Positions 26,881 through 35,289 of a stretch of 64,000 nucleotides of DNA are shown one piece after another. Position 1 is the stretch's first letter. Each line of letters opens with the position of its first letter. Position numbers and translations under genes: made by a program. The stretch is taken from assembly GCF_008087625.1 (NCBI RefSeq), contig NZ_CP042997.1, forward strand, positions 2,976,001 through 3,040,000. The letters are read 5' to 3'. The DNA comes from Aquisphaera giovannonii. GTDB taxonomy: Bacteria > Planctomycetota > Planctomycetia > Isosphaerales > Isosphaeraceae. The notes under the pieces were generated by a model. It saw nothing but the letters and a program-made list of their open reading frames with translations, was not told the origin of the DNA and made no database searches.

Positions 26881-27996
26881 CTATCCGGTCCCCTCCGCGA
26901 ATTCCTCGAGTTGCACGACGCGATGATCCCTCGCGGCCGCCAGGACGGCCTCGCAGAGCGCGAGGGTCTTAAGGTTGTCGCGGCCCGAAATGTCCGGATC
27001 GGCCCCCGCCTCGACGGCGCGGAGCAGGCCCGCCATCGTACCGGCGAAGGCGTCGGGAAACCAGGCCTGCGGCCACCTCGGCCGGTGCCACGCCCCCCCG
27101 TCGGCCCTCGTGGAATAGTCGATGGTGCTCGGGACGCGTGCCGGCCACCCGGGCCAGCCGATCGTCCCGACCGCCAGTCCGTCGGTCCCCTCGAACCTCC
27201 ATCGGATCGAGAGATCCGCCCCCGATCCCTCCCGCGCCGGCCCCGTCCAGACGTCATCCCAGGCCGAAGCCCGGGCGCCGGAGCCATACTCGAGGATGTA
27301 CAGGTTGATACCGTCCTGGTGCGGGAAATCGGCCCGAGGATCGGGGCGAGAGCTGGCCAGCACCCGGTCCGGGTCGCCGAGCCAGTAGCGGAACGTATCC
27401 AGGTGATGGATGCTCATGATGAACGTGGAGAGCGAGCGGCCCCCGCGTGCCCAGGGCATCCAGTGGGGGATCGCCCTCATCTCGATCGTCGCGAGGACCG
27501 GGTCACCCAGCACCCCGCGGCCGACCAGCCGGCGCAGCGCTCGCACCGAGTGGTCGTACCGCATGTTCTGGTTGACCTGGAGCCGGACGCCCGCCCGCTC
27601 GCAGGCGGCGACCAGCGTCGCGGCCTCTGCCAGCGAGTCCGCCAGCGGCTTCTGAGCGAGTATCCCCCGGACCTTCCCGCGATGGGCGAGCACCTCTCGG
27701 ATGACGCCGGGCTGCGCCGCAGGCGGGACCGCGACGTCGAGGATTTCAATCGCCGGATCATCGAGCATGGCGGCGAGCGAATCGAAGACGCAGGGGACGC
27801 CCCTGGACGCCGCGACCTCCACCGCCCGGGCTCGCGTCCTCGACGTGATGCCGACGACCCGGAAGCCGGCCGCCCGGTAGGCGACCAGGTGGCAGTCGCG
27901 GACGATGAAGCCCGAGCCCACGATCCCGATGCCGACGTCGCGCCGCAGCGGCCAATCCGGCAGGTGATCCTCGGGGCCGAGCGAGGGCGCTGTCAT
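26881..27996 (-). CDS. Gfo/Idh/MocA family NAD(P)-dependent oxidoreductase
   Basis: A 371-residue protein with an N-terminal Rossmann domain (GIGIVGSGFIVRDCHLVAY) and the family motif region LAQKPLADS, where the usual EKP is QKP but the catalytic Lys is kept. The C-terminal substrate domain has MSIHHLDTFRYWLGD, containing the conserved His/Asp pair. Members oxidise or isomerise sugars and cyclitols, such as inositol 2-dehydrogenase and glucose-fructose oxidoreductase. The ATG at 27996 overlaps the stop of the CDP-alcohol transferase gene (ATGA). Its place among phospholipid and glycosyltransferase genes suggests it prepares or modifies a sugar or inositol-like headgroup. Confidence 0.85.
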   Translation of the reverse strand: MTAPSLGPEDHLPDWPLRRDVGIGIVGSGFIVRDCHLVAYRAAGFRVVGITSRTRARAVEVAASRGVPCVFDSLAAMLDDPAIEILDVAVPPAAQPGVIREVLAHRGKVRGILAQKPLADSLAEAATLVAACERAGVRLQVNQNMRYDHSVRALRRLVGRGVLGDPVLATIEMRAIPHWMPWARGGRSLSTFIMSIHHLDTFRYWLGDPDRVLASSRPDPRADFPHQDGINLYILEYGSGARASAWDDVWTGPAREGSGADLSIRWRFEGTDGLAVGTIGWPGWPARVPSTIDYSTRADGGAWHRPRWPQAWFPDAFAGTMAGLLRAVEAGADPDISGRDNLKTLALCEAVLAAARDHRVVQLEEFAEGTG

Positions 27997-28823
27997 CGCG
28001 GGATCTCCGGCCGGAACCAGCGTGCGAACTCCTCCTCGACCGAGCCGCGGCGGACCCCTCGGCAGATCCTCGCCGCGGCCAGGAGCGGGGCCATCGCCGC
28101 CATCCCCAGGGTAGCGATTTCCCAGCAGCGAAGCCACAGCCGGGGCGCCACGCAGGCCAGGAGCGCCAGGGCCGTCATCCAGAGCAGCACCGCATGCGGC
28201 TCGCAGGCCTTGTAGGCGGGCCAGGTGATCATCCCCGGCCCCCGCCTCGGCCAGGGGGCCGGCGGGGACGGCCGGCCACCACTCCCGCCATCCACCCGGT
28301 ACGATTCGTTGGCGGCCTTGAGCCGCTGGAAGAAGGCCTTGTAGCGACAGTCGTTGTGCAGCGAGAGCAGGCCCCATCCGGCCGCGATCCCGAATCCGGC
28401 GAGCGCCCAGGTGGTGACCCCGGTCCGCATCGCAAGCCCGTATCCGAGCGCGAACCCCAATGCCATGTTGACCGCGTGGTGCATCAGGTAGTCGAGATAG
28501 ACACCGTCCAGGCTGGACGTGCGGCGCCAGCGGGCGACCTGGCCATCCACGTGGTCGAGCCAGTAGCCCAGGTGGGCGGCCCCGATCCCCGCGAGGAATC
28601 CCGTGCGCGTCCCCGAACCGATTGCCGCCGCCCCCGCCAGGCTCGCCGCCAGCGACGCGATGGTGACCTGGTGCGCCGAGAGGCCGATGCGCAAGGCGGC
28701 CCAGGTCCCGTAGATGGCCGAAGGCCGGGATACGCGACGAGCCAGCCAGTTGCCGATCTCCCGGTGACGTCCCTTCTGGACCGTCCGTCGGAGCTCGTCC
28801 AGGGTGGGGCCGCGGAGGCTCAT
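27993..28823 (-). CDS. CDP-alcohol phosphatidyltransferase family membrane protein with variant active-site motif
   Basis: A 276-residue integral membrane protein with about six hydrophobic segments. The family signature D-G-x2-A-R-x8-G-x3-D-x3-D is clear at residues 93-115 (DGQVAR, eight residues, G107, D111), but position 115 is His instead of the last Asp (D-Y-L-M-H). The preceding D90 (LDHVDG) may be an extra acidic residue. Canonical members move a phosphatidyl or similar group from a CDP-alcohol to an acceptor alcohol such as glycerol phosphate, serine or inositol phosphate, and the last Asp is thought to act as base. Start and stop overlap both neighbours by four bases, so the gene is deep inside an operon. 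Confidence 0.8.
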   Translation of the reverse strand: MSLRGPTLDELRRTVQKGRHREIGNWLARRVSRPSAIYGTWAALRIGLSAHQVTIASLAASLAGAAAIGSGTRTGFLAGIGAAHLGYWLDHVDGQVARWRRTSSLDGVYLDYLMHHAVNMALGFALGYGLAMRTGVTTWALAGFGIAAGWGLLSLHNDCRYKAFFQRLKAANESYRVDGGSGGRPSPPAPWPRRGPGMITWPAYKACEPHAVLLWMTALALLACVAPRLWLRCWEIATLGMAAMAPLLAAARICRGVRRGSVEEEFARWFRPEIPR

Positions 28824-30718
28824 CGCGTCCGGGTCTCCTGCTCGGGCTTGCGGCTCTGCCGGACGGCATCCTCGAGGGAGTAGATCGCGTAGTGGCGCAC
28901 GACTCCGTCGCCGTCGGCCAGGTCCTCGCGATAGAGGGGCGAATGGTCCTCAAGCCAGGGCGAGAGCAGGCCACCGAGCGTCGGATCGAACTCGACGGAA
29001 GTGCCCTGGTCGGGTGGGCAGAGCATGACGTGCGTGTAGCCCTCGCGGCGGAGCGTGTCGACGATCTCCCCGGCGCTCTCGCCGCGGGCTCCCAGGCCCG
29101 TCCGGCGTCGGTGGGCCAGTTCCATGGTGTAGTCCCTCGGGATGTAGAATCCGCGGTGATCCTGGCCGATGACCCGCGACGTGGCCGGCAGATTGCGGGC
29201 GATCCAGCCTCCGACCCGGTAGCTGGGCTCGAGCCGGGCGAGGAACTGGTGGAACGTCTCCCCGCCTAGCACCGCCCTCGCGGTCCGTGCGCCGCGGGTC
29301 GCGGCGATGCCCGCCTCCATGCAGAGCAGGAGCACGAACGCGGCCCGGAGCGCCCGACCAGGGGGCGTCCTTCGCTCGCTCCAACGGCAGGCGAGGTAGG
29401 CGACGCCGACGGACATCGGGCCCATCGCGATGAGAAGGAATCGCATGCTCTGACGCTGAGTCATGCACGCGACGAGGAACGCATAGCCGATCGCCGCGAG
29501 GCCGAGCACGCGCCGCGGTGCCCTCTCGATGAGGAGGGCCGGCAGGAAGAGCAGGAAGACGGGGCCGAACTGATGCGCGAAACTGTCGAAGCGGGCGGGA
29601 TCGAGCGAGAGCGGGGCCAGGCAGGTGAGCAGGTTCCACGCCGTCGCCGGCAGCGGACGCTTGATCGGGTCGAGGACCTCATCGAGCCCCGCTCCGCCGA
29701 AGGCCCCCTTGAAGAAGGGGAAGACCGGGTTCCCGGTGTGGACCGCGGCCCGCAGATACCAGACGCCGCCCACCAGGCCCGCCGTGGCCGCGAAAATCAG
29801 GGTGCCCTTCAGGTATCGGGCGAAGCCCCGCCGGTTGCGGGCGTCCCGGATCGCGATCCAGCACGCCGGTGTCGCCGTCGCCAGCAAGGCGACGAGCACG
29901 AGCGCCGGATACTTCACGCCGAGCGCCAGTCCACCCAGGGCACCGGCCGCCATCCAGGCACCGGGCGTGGGCCGGGCGACCGCTCGCGTCCACCCCAGGA
30001 TGGCCGCGACGCCGAACGCGGCGAGGGAGACGTCATTGAGCGGGGCCGACATGCCGTTGCTGACCGCGGGCACGAGCAGCGCGACGGCCCCCGCCCACCA
30101 GGATCGCCTCCCGAGATTGGGCCTGGCGAGCGCCGTGACGCCCGCCGCGAAGACCAGGCCGAGCACCCAGTGGAGGCATCGGCACGCCACGGGCCCGCGG
30201 AACTCCAGCGCGATCGCATAGAGCATCTCGGTGATGAGCGGATAGATCGTCTCGTGCAGGTCAGGGTCGAAGACGATCGACTGGCGGACCAGGAAGACCT
30301 TCGGCACCTGCAGGTGGTAGCAGAGGGCGTCCCCGTCGGTCACCGGCGAGAGCGACGCCAGCGCCGTCGCTGCGACCGTCGAGGCCAGGCAGACGCCAAG
30401 GATGCGGTCCATCGGGGACGCCGGAGCTCCGCCGCTCACGCGGCCGCGGAGCCTGAAGAAGTCCGCGACGAGCCCGGCCCCCGCGAACATCCCCAGCTCG
30501 GTGGCCACGGCGAGCAGGACGGCCAGGCCGACGAGGTTCAACCAGCCCGCCGCGGCGACGGCCAGACATCCCAGGCTGAGGGCGCCGAGCCCGAGCGGGG
30601 CGGCCAGGGCGAAGACGTCGACGGGGTGCTCGGGGAGGTCGACCATCGCCCCCATCAGCCGCCTGCCGATGCCCGCGGCGACGAGGGCGAGGAACAGGGC
30701 CATCGCGAGGTCCAGCAT
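28820..30718 (-). CDS. GT-C fold integral membrane glycosyltransferase
   Basis: A 632-residue protein with about twelve hydrophobic segments and a C-terminal extracytoplasmic domain of about 130 residues. After the early segments, the first large loop holds SPVTDGDALCYHLQVPKVF with the acidic residues expected for a lipid-linked-sugar glycosyltransferase (GT-C, PMT/ArnT-like), followed by ETIYPLITEMLYAIAL. The C-terminal part (RVGGWIARNLPATSRVIGQD) is common in planctomycete GT-C proteins. It would transfer a sugar from a polyprenyl-phosphate donor on the outer face of the membrane. It overlaps the CDP-alcohol transferase gene by four bases (ATGA) and follows the methyltransferase by 67 bp. 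The exact acceptor is unknown. Confidence 0.75.
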   Translation of the reverse strand: MLDLAMALFLALVAAGIGRRLMGAMVDLPEHPVDVFALAAPLGLGALSLGCLAVAAAGWLNLVGLAVLLAVATELGMFAGAGLVADFFRLRGRVSGGAPASPMDRILGVCLASTVAATALASLSPVTDGDALCYHLQVPKVFLVRQSIVFDPDLHETIYPLITEMLYAIALEFRGPVACRCLHWVLGLVFAAGVTALARPNLGRRSWWAGAVALLVPAVSNGMSAPLNDVSLAAFGVAAILGWTRAVARPTPGAWMAAGALGGLALGVKYPALVLVALLATATPACWIAIRDARNRRGFARYLKGTLIFAATAGLVGGVWYLRAAVHTGNPVFPFFKGAFGGAGLDEVLDPIKRPLPATAWNLLTCLAPLSLDPARFDSFAHQFGPVFLLFLPALLIERAPRRVLGLAAIGYAFLVACMTQRQSMRFLLIAMGPMSVGVAYLACRWSERRTPPGRALRAAFVLLLCMEAGIAATRGARTARAVLGGETFHQFLARLEPSYRVGGWIARNLPATSRVIGQDHRGFYIPRDYTMELAHRRRTGLGARGESAGEIVDTLRREGYTHVMLCPPDQGTSVEFDPTLGGLLSPWLEDHSPLYREDLADGDGVVRHYAIYSLEDAVRQSRKPEQETRTR

Positions 30719-30785
30719 GGCGGCCTTTCAGGTCTGCCCGCCCGGCGACCGGCCCTCGGTCCGGAGTCGCCGTCGCGGGGGGAGT

Positions 30786-31535
30786 TCAGCCGAGCCGAGT
30801 CGACAGCTCGTCGGGGAGATCGTACGGGAGCCGGGCGACGCAGAACTGCGAGCTCTCCGGCTCCAGGTCCGCCGGGATCGGGCCGCACTCCACGAGGTCC
30901 AGGCCCTCGCCCCGGTACCAGGCGGCGGTGTCGTATCCGTACCGGTTGTAGCTCACGCTGGTCTCCTCATTGTGGGCCGCGAACCGCCGCGCCACCCGGA
31001 GGATCTCCCGGCGGATCTGCTCCGCCTGGGGCGGCGGATTGTGGAGGATCACCGCCGAGGTCACGACCATGTCGAAGGCGCCGTCGATGAACGGGAGCCT
31101 CGTCCCGGAGGCCAGGGCCACGTCGACCCGGGCCAGCCCCCCGAGGAAGGATCGCGCCTGCGTGAGCTGGGTCGCGCTGAAGTCCACGCCGACGAGGTGG
31201 CAGTCGAGCCGGGCACGCAGGGCCCTGAGCAGCTTCCCGTAGCCGCAGCCGACCTCGAGGATGGAGGCCGGGCGGTAGGCGGCGATGCGGTCGGCGAGCC
31301 ATTCGATGCGGTCGGTCCTCGCCGCCTGCCCCTCCTGCTCGCGGAAGTAGTCATGGCCTCCGCGCATGGTCCAGTAGTGGCGCGGATCCGCGTAGACCAG
31401 CCGCCGCTTCCAGGACGGCCAGCGGCCCAGCGACCTTCGCAGGACTTTGTGCCATGCGTACCGCGGGCCGCGGGCGCTCAAGGCCCTCCAGGCGCGGACC
31501 GGCAGGATCGACATTGCGGGGGCCTCGACGCTCAT
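30786..31535 (-). CDS. SAM-dependent methyltransferase (class I)
   Basis: A 249-residue cytoplasmic enzyme with the SAM-binding motif I ILEVGCGYGKLLRAL (about residues 91-105), motif II around LVGVDFSATQLTQA, and later FDMVVTSAVILHNPPP and REILRVARRF, a complete class I (methyltransferase 11/25-like) fold. It is the first gene of the minus-strand envelope cluster. The ATG at 31535 is supported by the N-terminal residues and a weak GGTGG upstream; ATG at 31514 is an alternative. The substrate is unknown; context suggests methylation of a sugar or lipid headgroup. Confidence 0.8.
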   Translation of the reverse strand: MSVEAPAMSILPVRAWRALSARGPRYAWHKVLRRSLGRWPSWKRRLVYADPRHYWTMRGGHDYFREQEGQAARTDRIEWLADRIAAYRPASILEVGCGYGKLLRALRARLDCHLVGVDFSATQLTQARSFLGGLARVDVALASGTRLPFIDGAFDMVVTSAVILHNPPPQAEQIRREILRVARRFAAHNEETSVSYNRYGYDTAAWYRGEGLDLVECGPIPADLEPESSQFCVARLPYDLPDELSTRLG

Positions 31536-31919
31536 GAATGTCCACCATCCGTTGTTCAGACGCGGCGACGATCGACATCGCGGCCCGGCGGCCTGGCACG
31601 GTGCGGCGCCCGGCCGGGCCGGGCCCTCTCCGGCCACCGGGGCTCCTCGTCCCCGGGACGCCCGGCCCTGATCCGCGGTTCGCGGGGTGAGTCTACGGAT
31701 CTCGGCCCGCTCGTCAAGCCGGCCCATGCCGAGGCGATGCCGTCGAGGCCCGGTGCTGCACCGGGTGCGCCCGGGCGGCGGCCTGCCCACGCTCCGGGGC
31801 AGCGGCCCGCGGCTCCGCTGGAGGCGACGCGTGGGGCGCCCTATAATGGAGCGTGTGCTGCCGGTCCGACCCGCCGATCGGATCGATTCGTCCCCCGCCA
31901 GCCGTCGCGAGGTTTCCCG
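31536..31919. other. Divergent intergenic region (384 bp)
   Basis: This region separates the minus-strand methyltransferase cluster from the plus-strand DUF2617-like gene and must hold both promoters. It contains a perfect 7-bp hairpin (CCCGGTG-CTG-CACCGGG, 31749-31765) and a TATAAT box at 31842-31847. I see no gene in it. Confidence 0.5.
31819..31847 (+). promoter_or_regulatory. Putative housekeeping promoter with perfect TATAAT box
   Basis: A consensus -10 hexamer TATAAT (31842-31847) stands out in very GC-rich DNA, 73 bp before the ATG at 31920. The segment 17 bp upstream (TGGAGG) is a poor -35 match, so an activator or a short leader may be involved. Confidence 0.42.
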
Positions 31920-32483
31920 ATGGGTGTCCGCTCCGGTCGAGCCTCGGTCGCCGATCTCGCCTTCCAGGTGTACGATCGCGCCCTGCATCCCGATTGGTTC
32001 GGCACCCGATCCCATCGCCGCCTGTCGATGCCGAGATGGGAGGCCGACGTCCGGATCATCGAGGGCGGGCACGCGGTCATCTTCGGCGACCGCAAGGTCC
32101 GGATCACCGAGTTGCTCGCGGGCCGCGAGATCGACGCGCCGGTCGCCGGGCGGCTCCACCTCTCCCCCGTGCGCTCGGAGCGGTCGGCGAGCTTCCACCC
32201 CGGCGGCGTCATCGAGTACCAGACCTGCTACGAGGTCGAGCGACTCCATCCGGACGTCTTCCGACACATCTGCGAGGAACTGGTCGCGAACCGTCCCCAT
32301 CAGGACCTCGTCCACCACGTCCGCTCGACCAACCGCCTGCTGCCGTCTCCCCTCTCGCAGGTCCACGTGGAGCCCCGCGCCCTCGGGCTCTCCGTCCAGT
32401 GCTTCCACACGTTCCCCGAGGAGAACGCGATCGTCCGCTCCTCGTCGCTCTACGAGCTGACCCGCCCGGGCGGCGAAGCCTGA
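31920..32483 (+). CDS. DUF2617-like protein of unknown function
   Basis: A 187-residue soluble protein. The N-terminal part (ASVADLAFQVYDRALHPDWF) and the closing HVEPRALGLSVQCFHTFPEE followed by NAIVRSSSLYEL resemble DUF2617, a family I know from planctomycetes and actinobacteria; this assignment is from memory. No catalytic motif is evident. The ATG at 31920 has GAGG upstream and a TATAAT box 73 bp before it; the frame stays open far upstream but without support. Function unknown. Confidence 0.65.
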   Translation: MGVRSGRASVADLAFQVYDRALHPDWFGTRSHRRLSMPRWEADVRIIEGGHAVIFGDRKVRITELLAGREIDAPVAGRLHLSPVRSERSASFHPGGVIEYQTCYEVERLHPDVFRHICEELVANRPHQDLVHHVRSTNRLLPSPLSQVHVEPRALGLSVQCFHTFPEENAIVRSSSLYELTRPGGEA

Positions 32484-32798
32484 CCGCCCGCCCCGGGAGT
32501 CGTCGGCCGACCGCGGCGACGAGCGGGCCCGACCGTTGCCCCGCAACGGCCCGGTCCGCGACCTCCGAGAAGGCGGACCTCTCGATTGCGTCCTCCATGA
32601 AAATGCGCTAAACTTCTCCTGACGTCTGGAAATGTGCGAGTCCCATGACGTGTCATGCCCGGCATGGCTCCTGAAATGACCGTTCCTCGCGACGGCTCCG
32701 CGAAACTCATCGGCCATGCAGGGAAAGGCCTATCTCGCCCGGTCAGCACTCTTCTCGAAAGAGAGTGGGGCGGCGATCACCGCCCCCGGAGGCGATCG
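32484..32798. other. Intergenic region (315 bp)
   Basis: No gene is seen here. The second half holds the AT-richer patch and promoter candidate at 32586-32614 and the ribosome-binding site of the next gene (GGAGG at 32788). The frame of the next gene is open upstream to 32655, but that extension has no start with a ribosome-binding site. Confidence 0.5.
32586..32614 (+). promoter_or_regulatory. Putative sigma-70-type promoter
   Basis: TTGCGT (32586-32591) and TAAACT (32609-32614) are separated by 17 bp in an AT-richer patch between two genes. Match to consensus is partial (three and four of six). It would leave a leader of about 180 bases before the ATG at 32799. Confidence 0.3.
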
Positions 32799-33083
32799 AT
32801 GGAGAAGATGGAACACATCCGCGGCAAGATCCTCCAGGATGAGTTGATCGTCCTGGACCCCGTCGACGGGTATCTGGCGTGCCACGACCACAAGGGCCGG
32901 AAGACTTACTACGGCTACTTCGAGATGGACAGCGAGCAGCTCAAGGTCCTCAGTCACGAGGTCTGCTACCGGCTCATCCTCGCGGACGGCCGGAAGGGGA
33001 ACGTCTATACCGAGATCGTGCCGAGCAACATCAGCGGCAAGTCGGTTGCCGAGTTCCACGTCACCGGCGGCCTGAAGAAGTGA
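32799..33083 (+). CDS. Small hypothetical protein
   Basis: A 94-residue soluble protein, probably a beta-rich single domain: ELIVLDPVDGYLACHDHKG, KTYYGYFEMDSEQLKVLSHE, VCYRLILADGRKGNVYTEIV and GKSVAEFHVTGGL. No signal peptide, membrane segment or known motif is visible. The ATG at 32799 with GGAGG seven bases upstream fixes the start. A 10-bp GC hairpin lies just after the stop. Function unknown. Confidence 0.7.
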   Translation: MEKMEHIRGKILQDELIVLDPVDGYLACHDHKGRKTYYGYFEMDSEQLKVLSHEVCYRLILADGRKGNVYTEIVPSNISGKSVAEFHVTGGLKK

Positions 33084-33817
33084 GCCGCCGATGCCCTGCG
33101 GCGCCCCGATGCCGAGGGCCGCAGGGCCCGTCGACCGACGGGGCCGACTTGGCCAACCCTGGGAGGCTCGACTCGCGTCCGGGACGATGAGATGTCCCTG
33201 CCGAGGATGGCTCGACGACACGTCCAGTCCGGCCTTCCCTGGCAGGCCAGTCTTGCAATCCAGGCCGTGCGGAGGAAGAATTGGTCCCTCAGCGGAGGGG
33301 CGGGGATGTGGTTTCGCATCGCGACGATTGATGCGATTGGTTAGAGCCGGCGCGCGACGTTGGCGAATTAGCCGGCCTGAGGGTGCGTGCCTCGACGCCT
33401 ACAGCCGATACTCTCTGGTGCAGTTGGTTCGTTCGCCGATGGCGAGCCGCTCGCGTCCCTCGCGACGGCGCCGACCCGGCGCGGACGGATCTCGTATCAT
33501 GGGGCGGCTCGCCTGGGCCTGTTCACCCGAACGTCAGACGATCGGCACCCCGCCCGCGGTGCCCGATCCTTCGCGAGACATGCATGGAGAAACCGGTGAA
33601 GAATCGGAAAAATCCGCCGAAGCCCGGGAGCGGTCCTAAGTGGCGACGATATCAAGGTCCCCCCGTGCCATAGCGGCGTCGCAACCGTCCCGCGGAGGCC
33701 GCGGGACGCAGATTTCGATTGGCGAGGCTTGTCCGGGCGATTATCTTGCCTTCGTCCGGACGAGGGGTCTGCCGGGTTCACCGGCGAGCGATTCGGCATC
33801 CGAGGAGCATTGCCACG
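33084..33817. other. Long intergenic region (734 bp)
   Basis: It begins with a 10-bp GC hairpin (33093-33127) after the preceding stop. I see no convincing gene. One very short frame at 33584-33673 (29 residues, Lys/Pro/Arg-rich) starts with ATG but has no ribosome-binding site and ends before the ADP-ribosylglycohydrolase gene. The region could carry a promoter or small RNA that cannot be read by eye. Confidence 0.5.
33093..33127 (+). terminator. GC-rich hairpin after the 94-residue gene, possible terminator without T-run
   Basis: Ten-base arms GCCCTGCGGC (33093-33102) and GCCGCAGGGC (33118-33127) are perfectly complementary with a 15-base loop, starting ten bases after a stop codon. No T-tract follows, so intrinsic termination is uncertain. 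Confidence 0.4.
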
Positions 33818-35002
33818 ATGCCTCATCTGTCCCGAATCGACCGTGTCCGAGGATCGTTGCTCGGGTTGGCCGTCGGCGATGCCCTCGGGGCGCCGCTGGA
33901 GGGCCTGACGTCGCAGCAGATCAGGACGCATTATGGTCGGATCAAGAACTACGTCGACGGCGTGCAGGCCTGGAAGCGGAAGCCCTATCGCTGGAGGATG
34001 CGGGGGCTCTACTCCGACGACACGCAGCAGGCACTCGCCATCTGCGATGTCCTGCTCGAGTGCGGCCGGGTCGACCCGGATCGGCTCGCCAGGACCTACG
34101 TCGATCTCGCGAACCCGAGGGGGGCTTTCGCCGGCGCCCACCGGGGCATCGGACGGAGCTTCCGCAAGGTCCTGGCGAACCTGGAGGGGGGCACGCCCCC
34201 GCTCTGGAGCGGGCACATCTCCGCGGGCATCGGGGCCGCGATGAGGATCGCGCCCGTCGGCCTCTTCTTCGAGGACCAGGGCGAGGACCTCTACCGGTCG
34301 GTGCTGGCGGCCAGCATCATGACCCACCGGGACGTCCGCAGCCTCGCCGGCGCGCTGGCCGTCGCGCACGGCGTCCGGCGGATGGCGGCGGGAGAGCCGC
34401 GCGACGCCAGCCTCCTGCTGTGGGTCGCCGCCGACGTGGCCCGCGACGAGGCGCGGATCGCCGAGGATTACGGCGAGGTCGTGGTCTCGTTCAAGGAACA
34501 TGCCAGGTCCCTCTCGCGTGCCCTCGCCCACGCCGAGAGCCTGCTGGATCAGCCCCGCGAACGGGCCCTCTCGGCCCTCGTCGAGGAGGCCAATCGGCAC
34601 GGCGCCGTGCCCGCCTGCCGCAAGGCCACGATGGGCTTCCCCCCCGCCTGCATCCCGACCTGCTTCTACCTTCTCCTCACGACCGACAGCTTCGAGGAGG
34701 CCCTCGTCGAGGTCGTCAATCTCGGCGGCGACACGGACACGTCCGGGGCCATCCTCGGCGCGCTCGCCGGCGCCTATTACGGGATCGCGGACATCCCCCG
34801 GCGATGGTTGGACGGCCTCCAGAATCGGTGCGCGATCGATCTGCGGGCCCAGGCCCTGTCGAACCGCACCGCGGAAGGGCTGGACATCCCCGACCTCATC
34901 TCCACCGAGCACGAGCTGACTCGCGTCGAGGGCGAGACGCTGGAGAATCAGGCCCCCCTGTCCCGCAACGGCGGAGACCGCGGCGCCAACCGGGTGGTTT
35001 GA
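33818..35002 (+). CDS. ADP-ribosylglycohydrolase (DraG/ARH) family protein
   Basis: A 394-residue protein. The N-terminal RVRGSLLGLAVGDALGAPLE and the metal-site motif YSDDTQQALAI (TDDT-like) match DraG/ARH enzymes, as does the second metal motif GGDTDTSGAILGALAGA near residue 300. Such enzymes remove ADP-ribose from proteins, nucleic acids or small molecules with Mg2+. No ADP-ribosyltransferase is encoded nearby. The ATG at 33818 with GAGGAG upstream is preferred to an upstream frame opening at 33719. The C-terminal 60 residues are less conserved in appearance. The substrate is unknown. Confidence 0.88.
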   Translation: MPHLSRIDRVRGSLLGLAVGDALGAPLEGLTSQQIRTHYGRIKNYVDGVQAWKRKPYRWRMRGLYSDDTQQALAICDVLLECGRVDPDRLARTYVDLANPRGAFAGAHRGIGRSFRKVLANLEGGTPPLWSGHISAGIGAAMRIAPVGLFFEDQGEDLYRSVLAASIMTHRDVRSLAGALAVAHGVRRMAAGEPRDASLLLWVAADVARDEARIAEDYGEVVVSFKEHARSLSRALAHAESLLDQPRERALSALVEEANRHGAVPACRKATMGFPPACIPTCFYLLLTTDSFEEALVEVVNLGGDTDTSGAILGALAGAYYGIADIPRRWLDGLQNRCAIDLRAQALSNRTAEGLDIPDLISTEHELTRVEGETLENQAPLSRNGGDRGANRVV

Positions 35003-35289
35003 TCGGATCGTGCCGGACGCTCGCGGCACGCTATCCGGCCGGCGACCGGTGGGCGGCGGTAGGCGGCGCGTGGGAAGGGCCTCGGCGAACGCACCTCGCC
35101 CCGCCGGGGCCGCCCTTCACGCGAGGTGCGCTTGCCGGGTAGCCTATCCTTAAGACAGGGGCGTCCTCACCGGCCGCCGACCCCACGACGGCTCGCTTCA
35201 CGCCGACGGGCCCGGGAGAGCTCCCCGAGGTCGGCTGCGGCATGGTGCCTCGCCGCGAACGCATTTCGGCCCGGGGAGCCCGCTCCGCG

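Noticed and set aside
26881-28974. A long frame that would fuse the oxidoreductase to 325 N-terminal residues.
   Set aside because: The extension is the shifted frame of the CDP-alcohol transferase gene; the ATG at 27996 has the ATGA overlap and the Rossmann motif follows at once.
33584-33673. A 29-residue Lys/Pro-rich frame starting with ATG.
   Set aside because: No ribosome-binding site and no recognisable homologue; too short to support.
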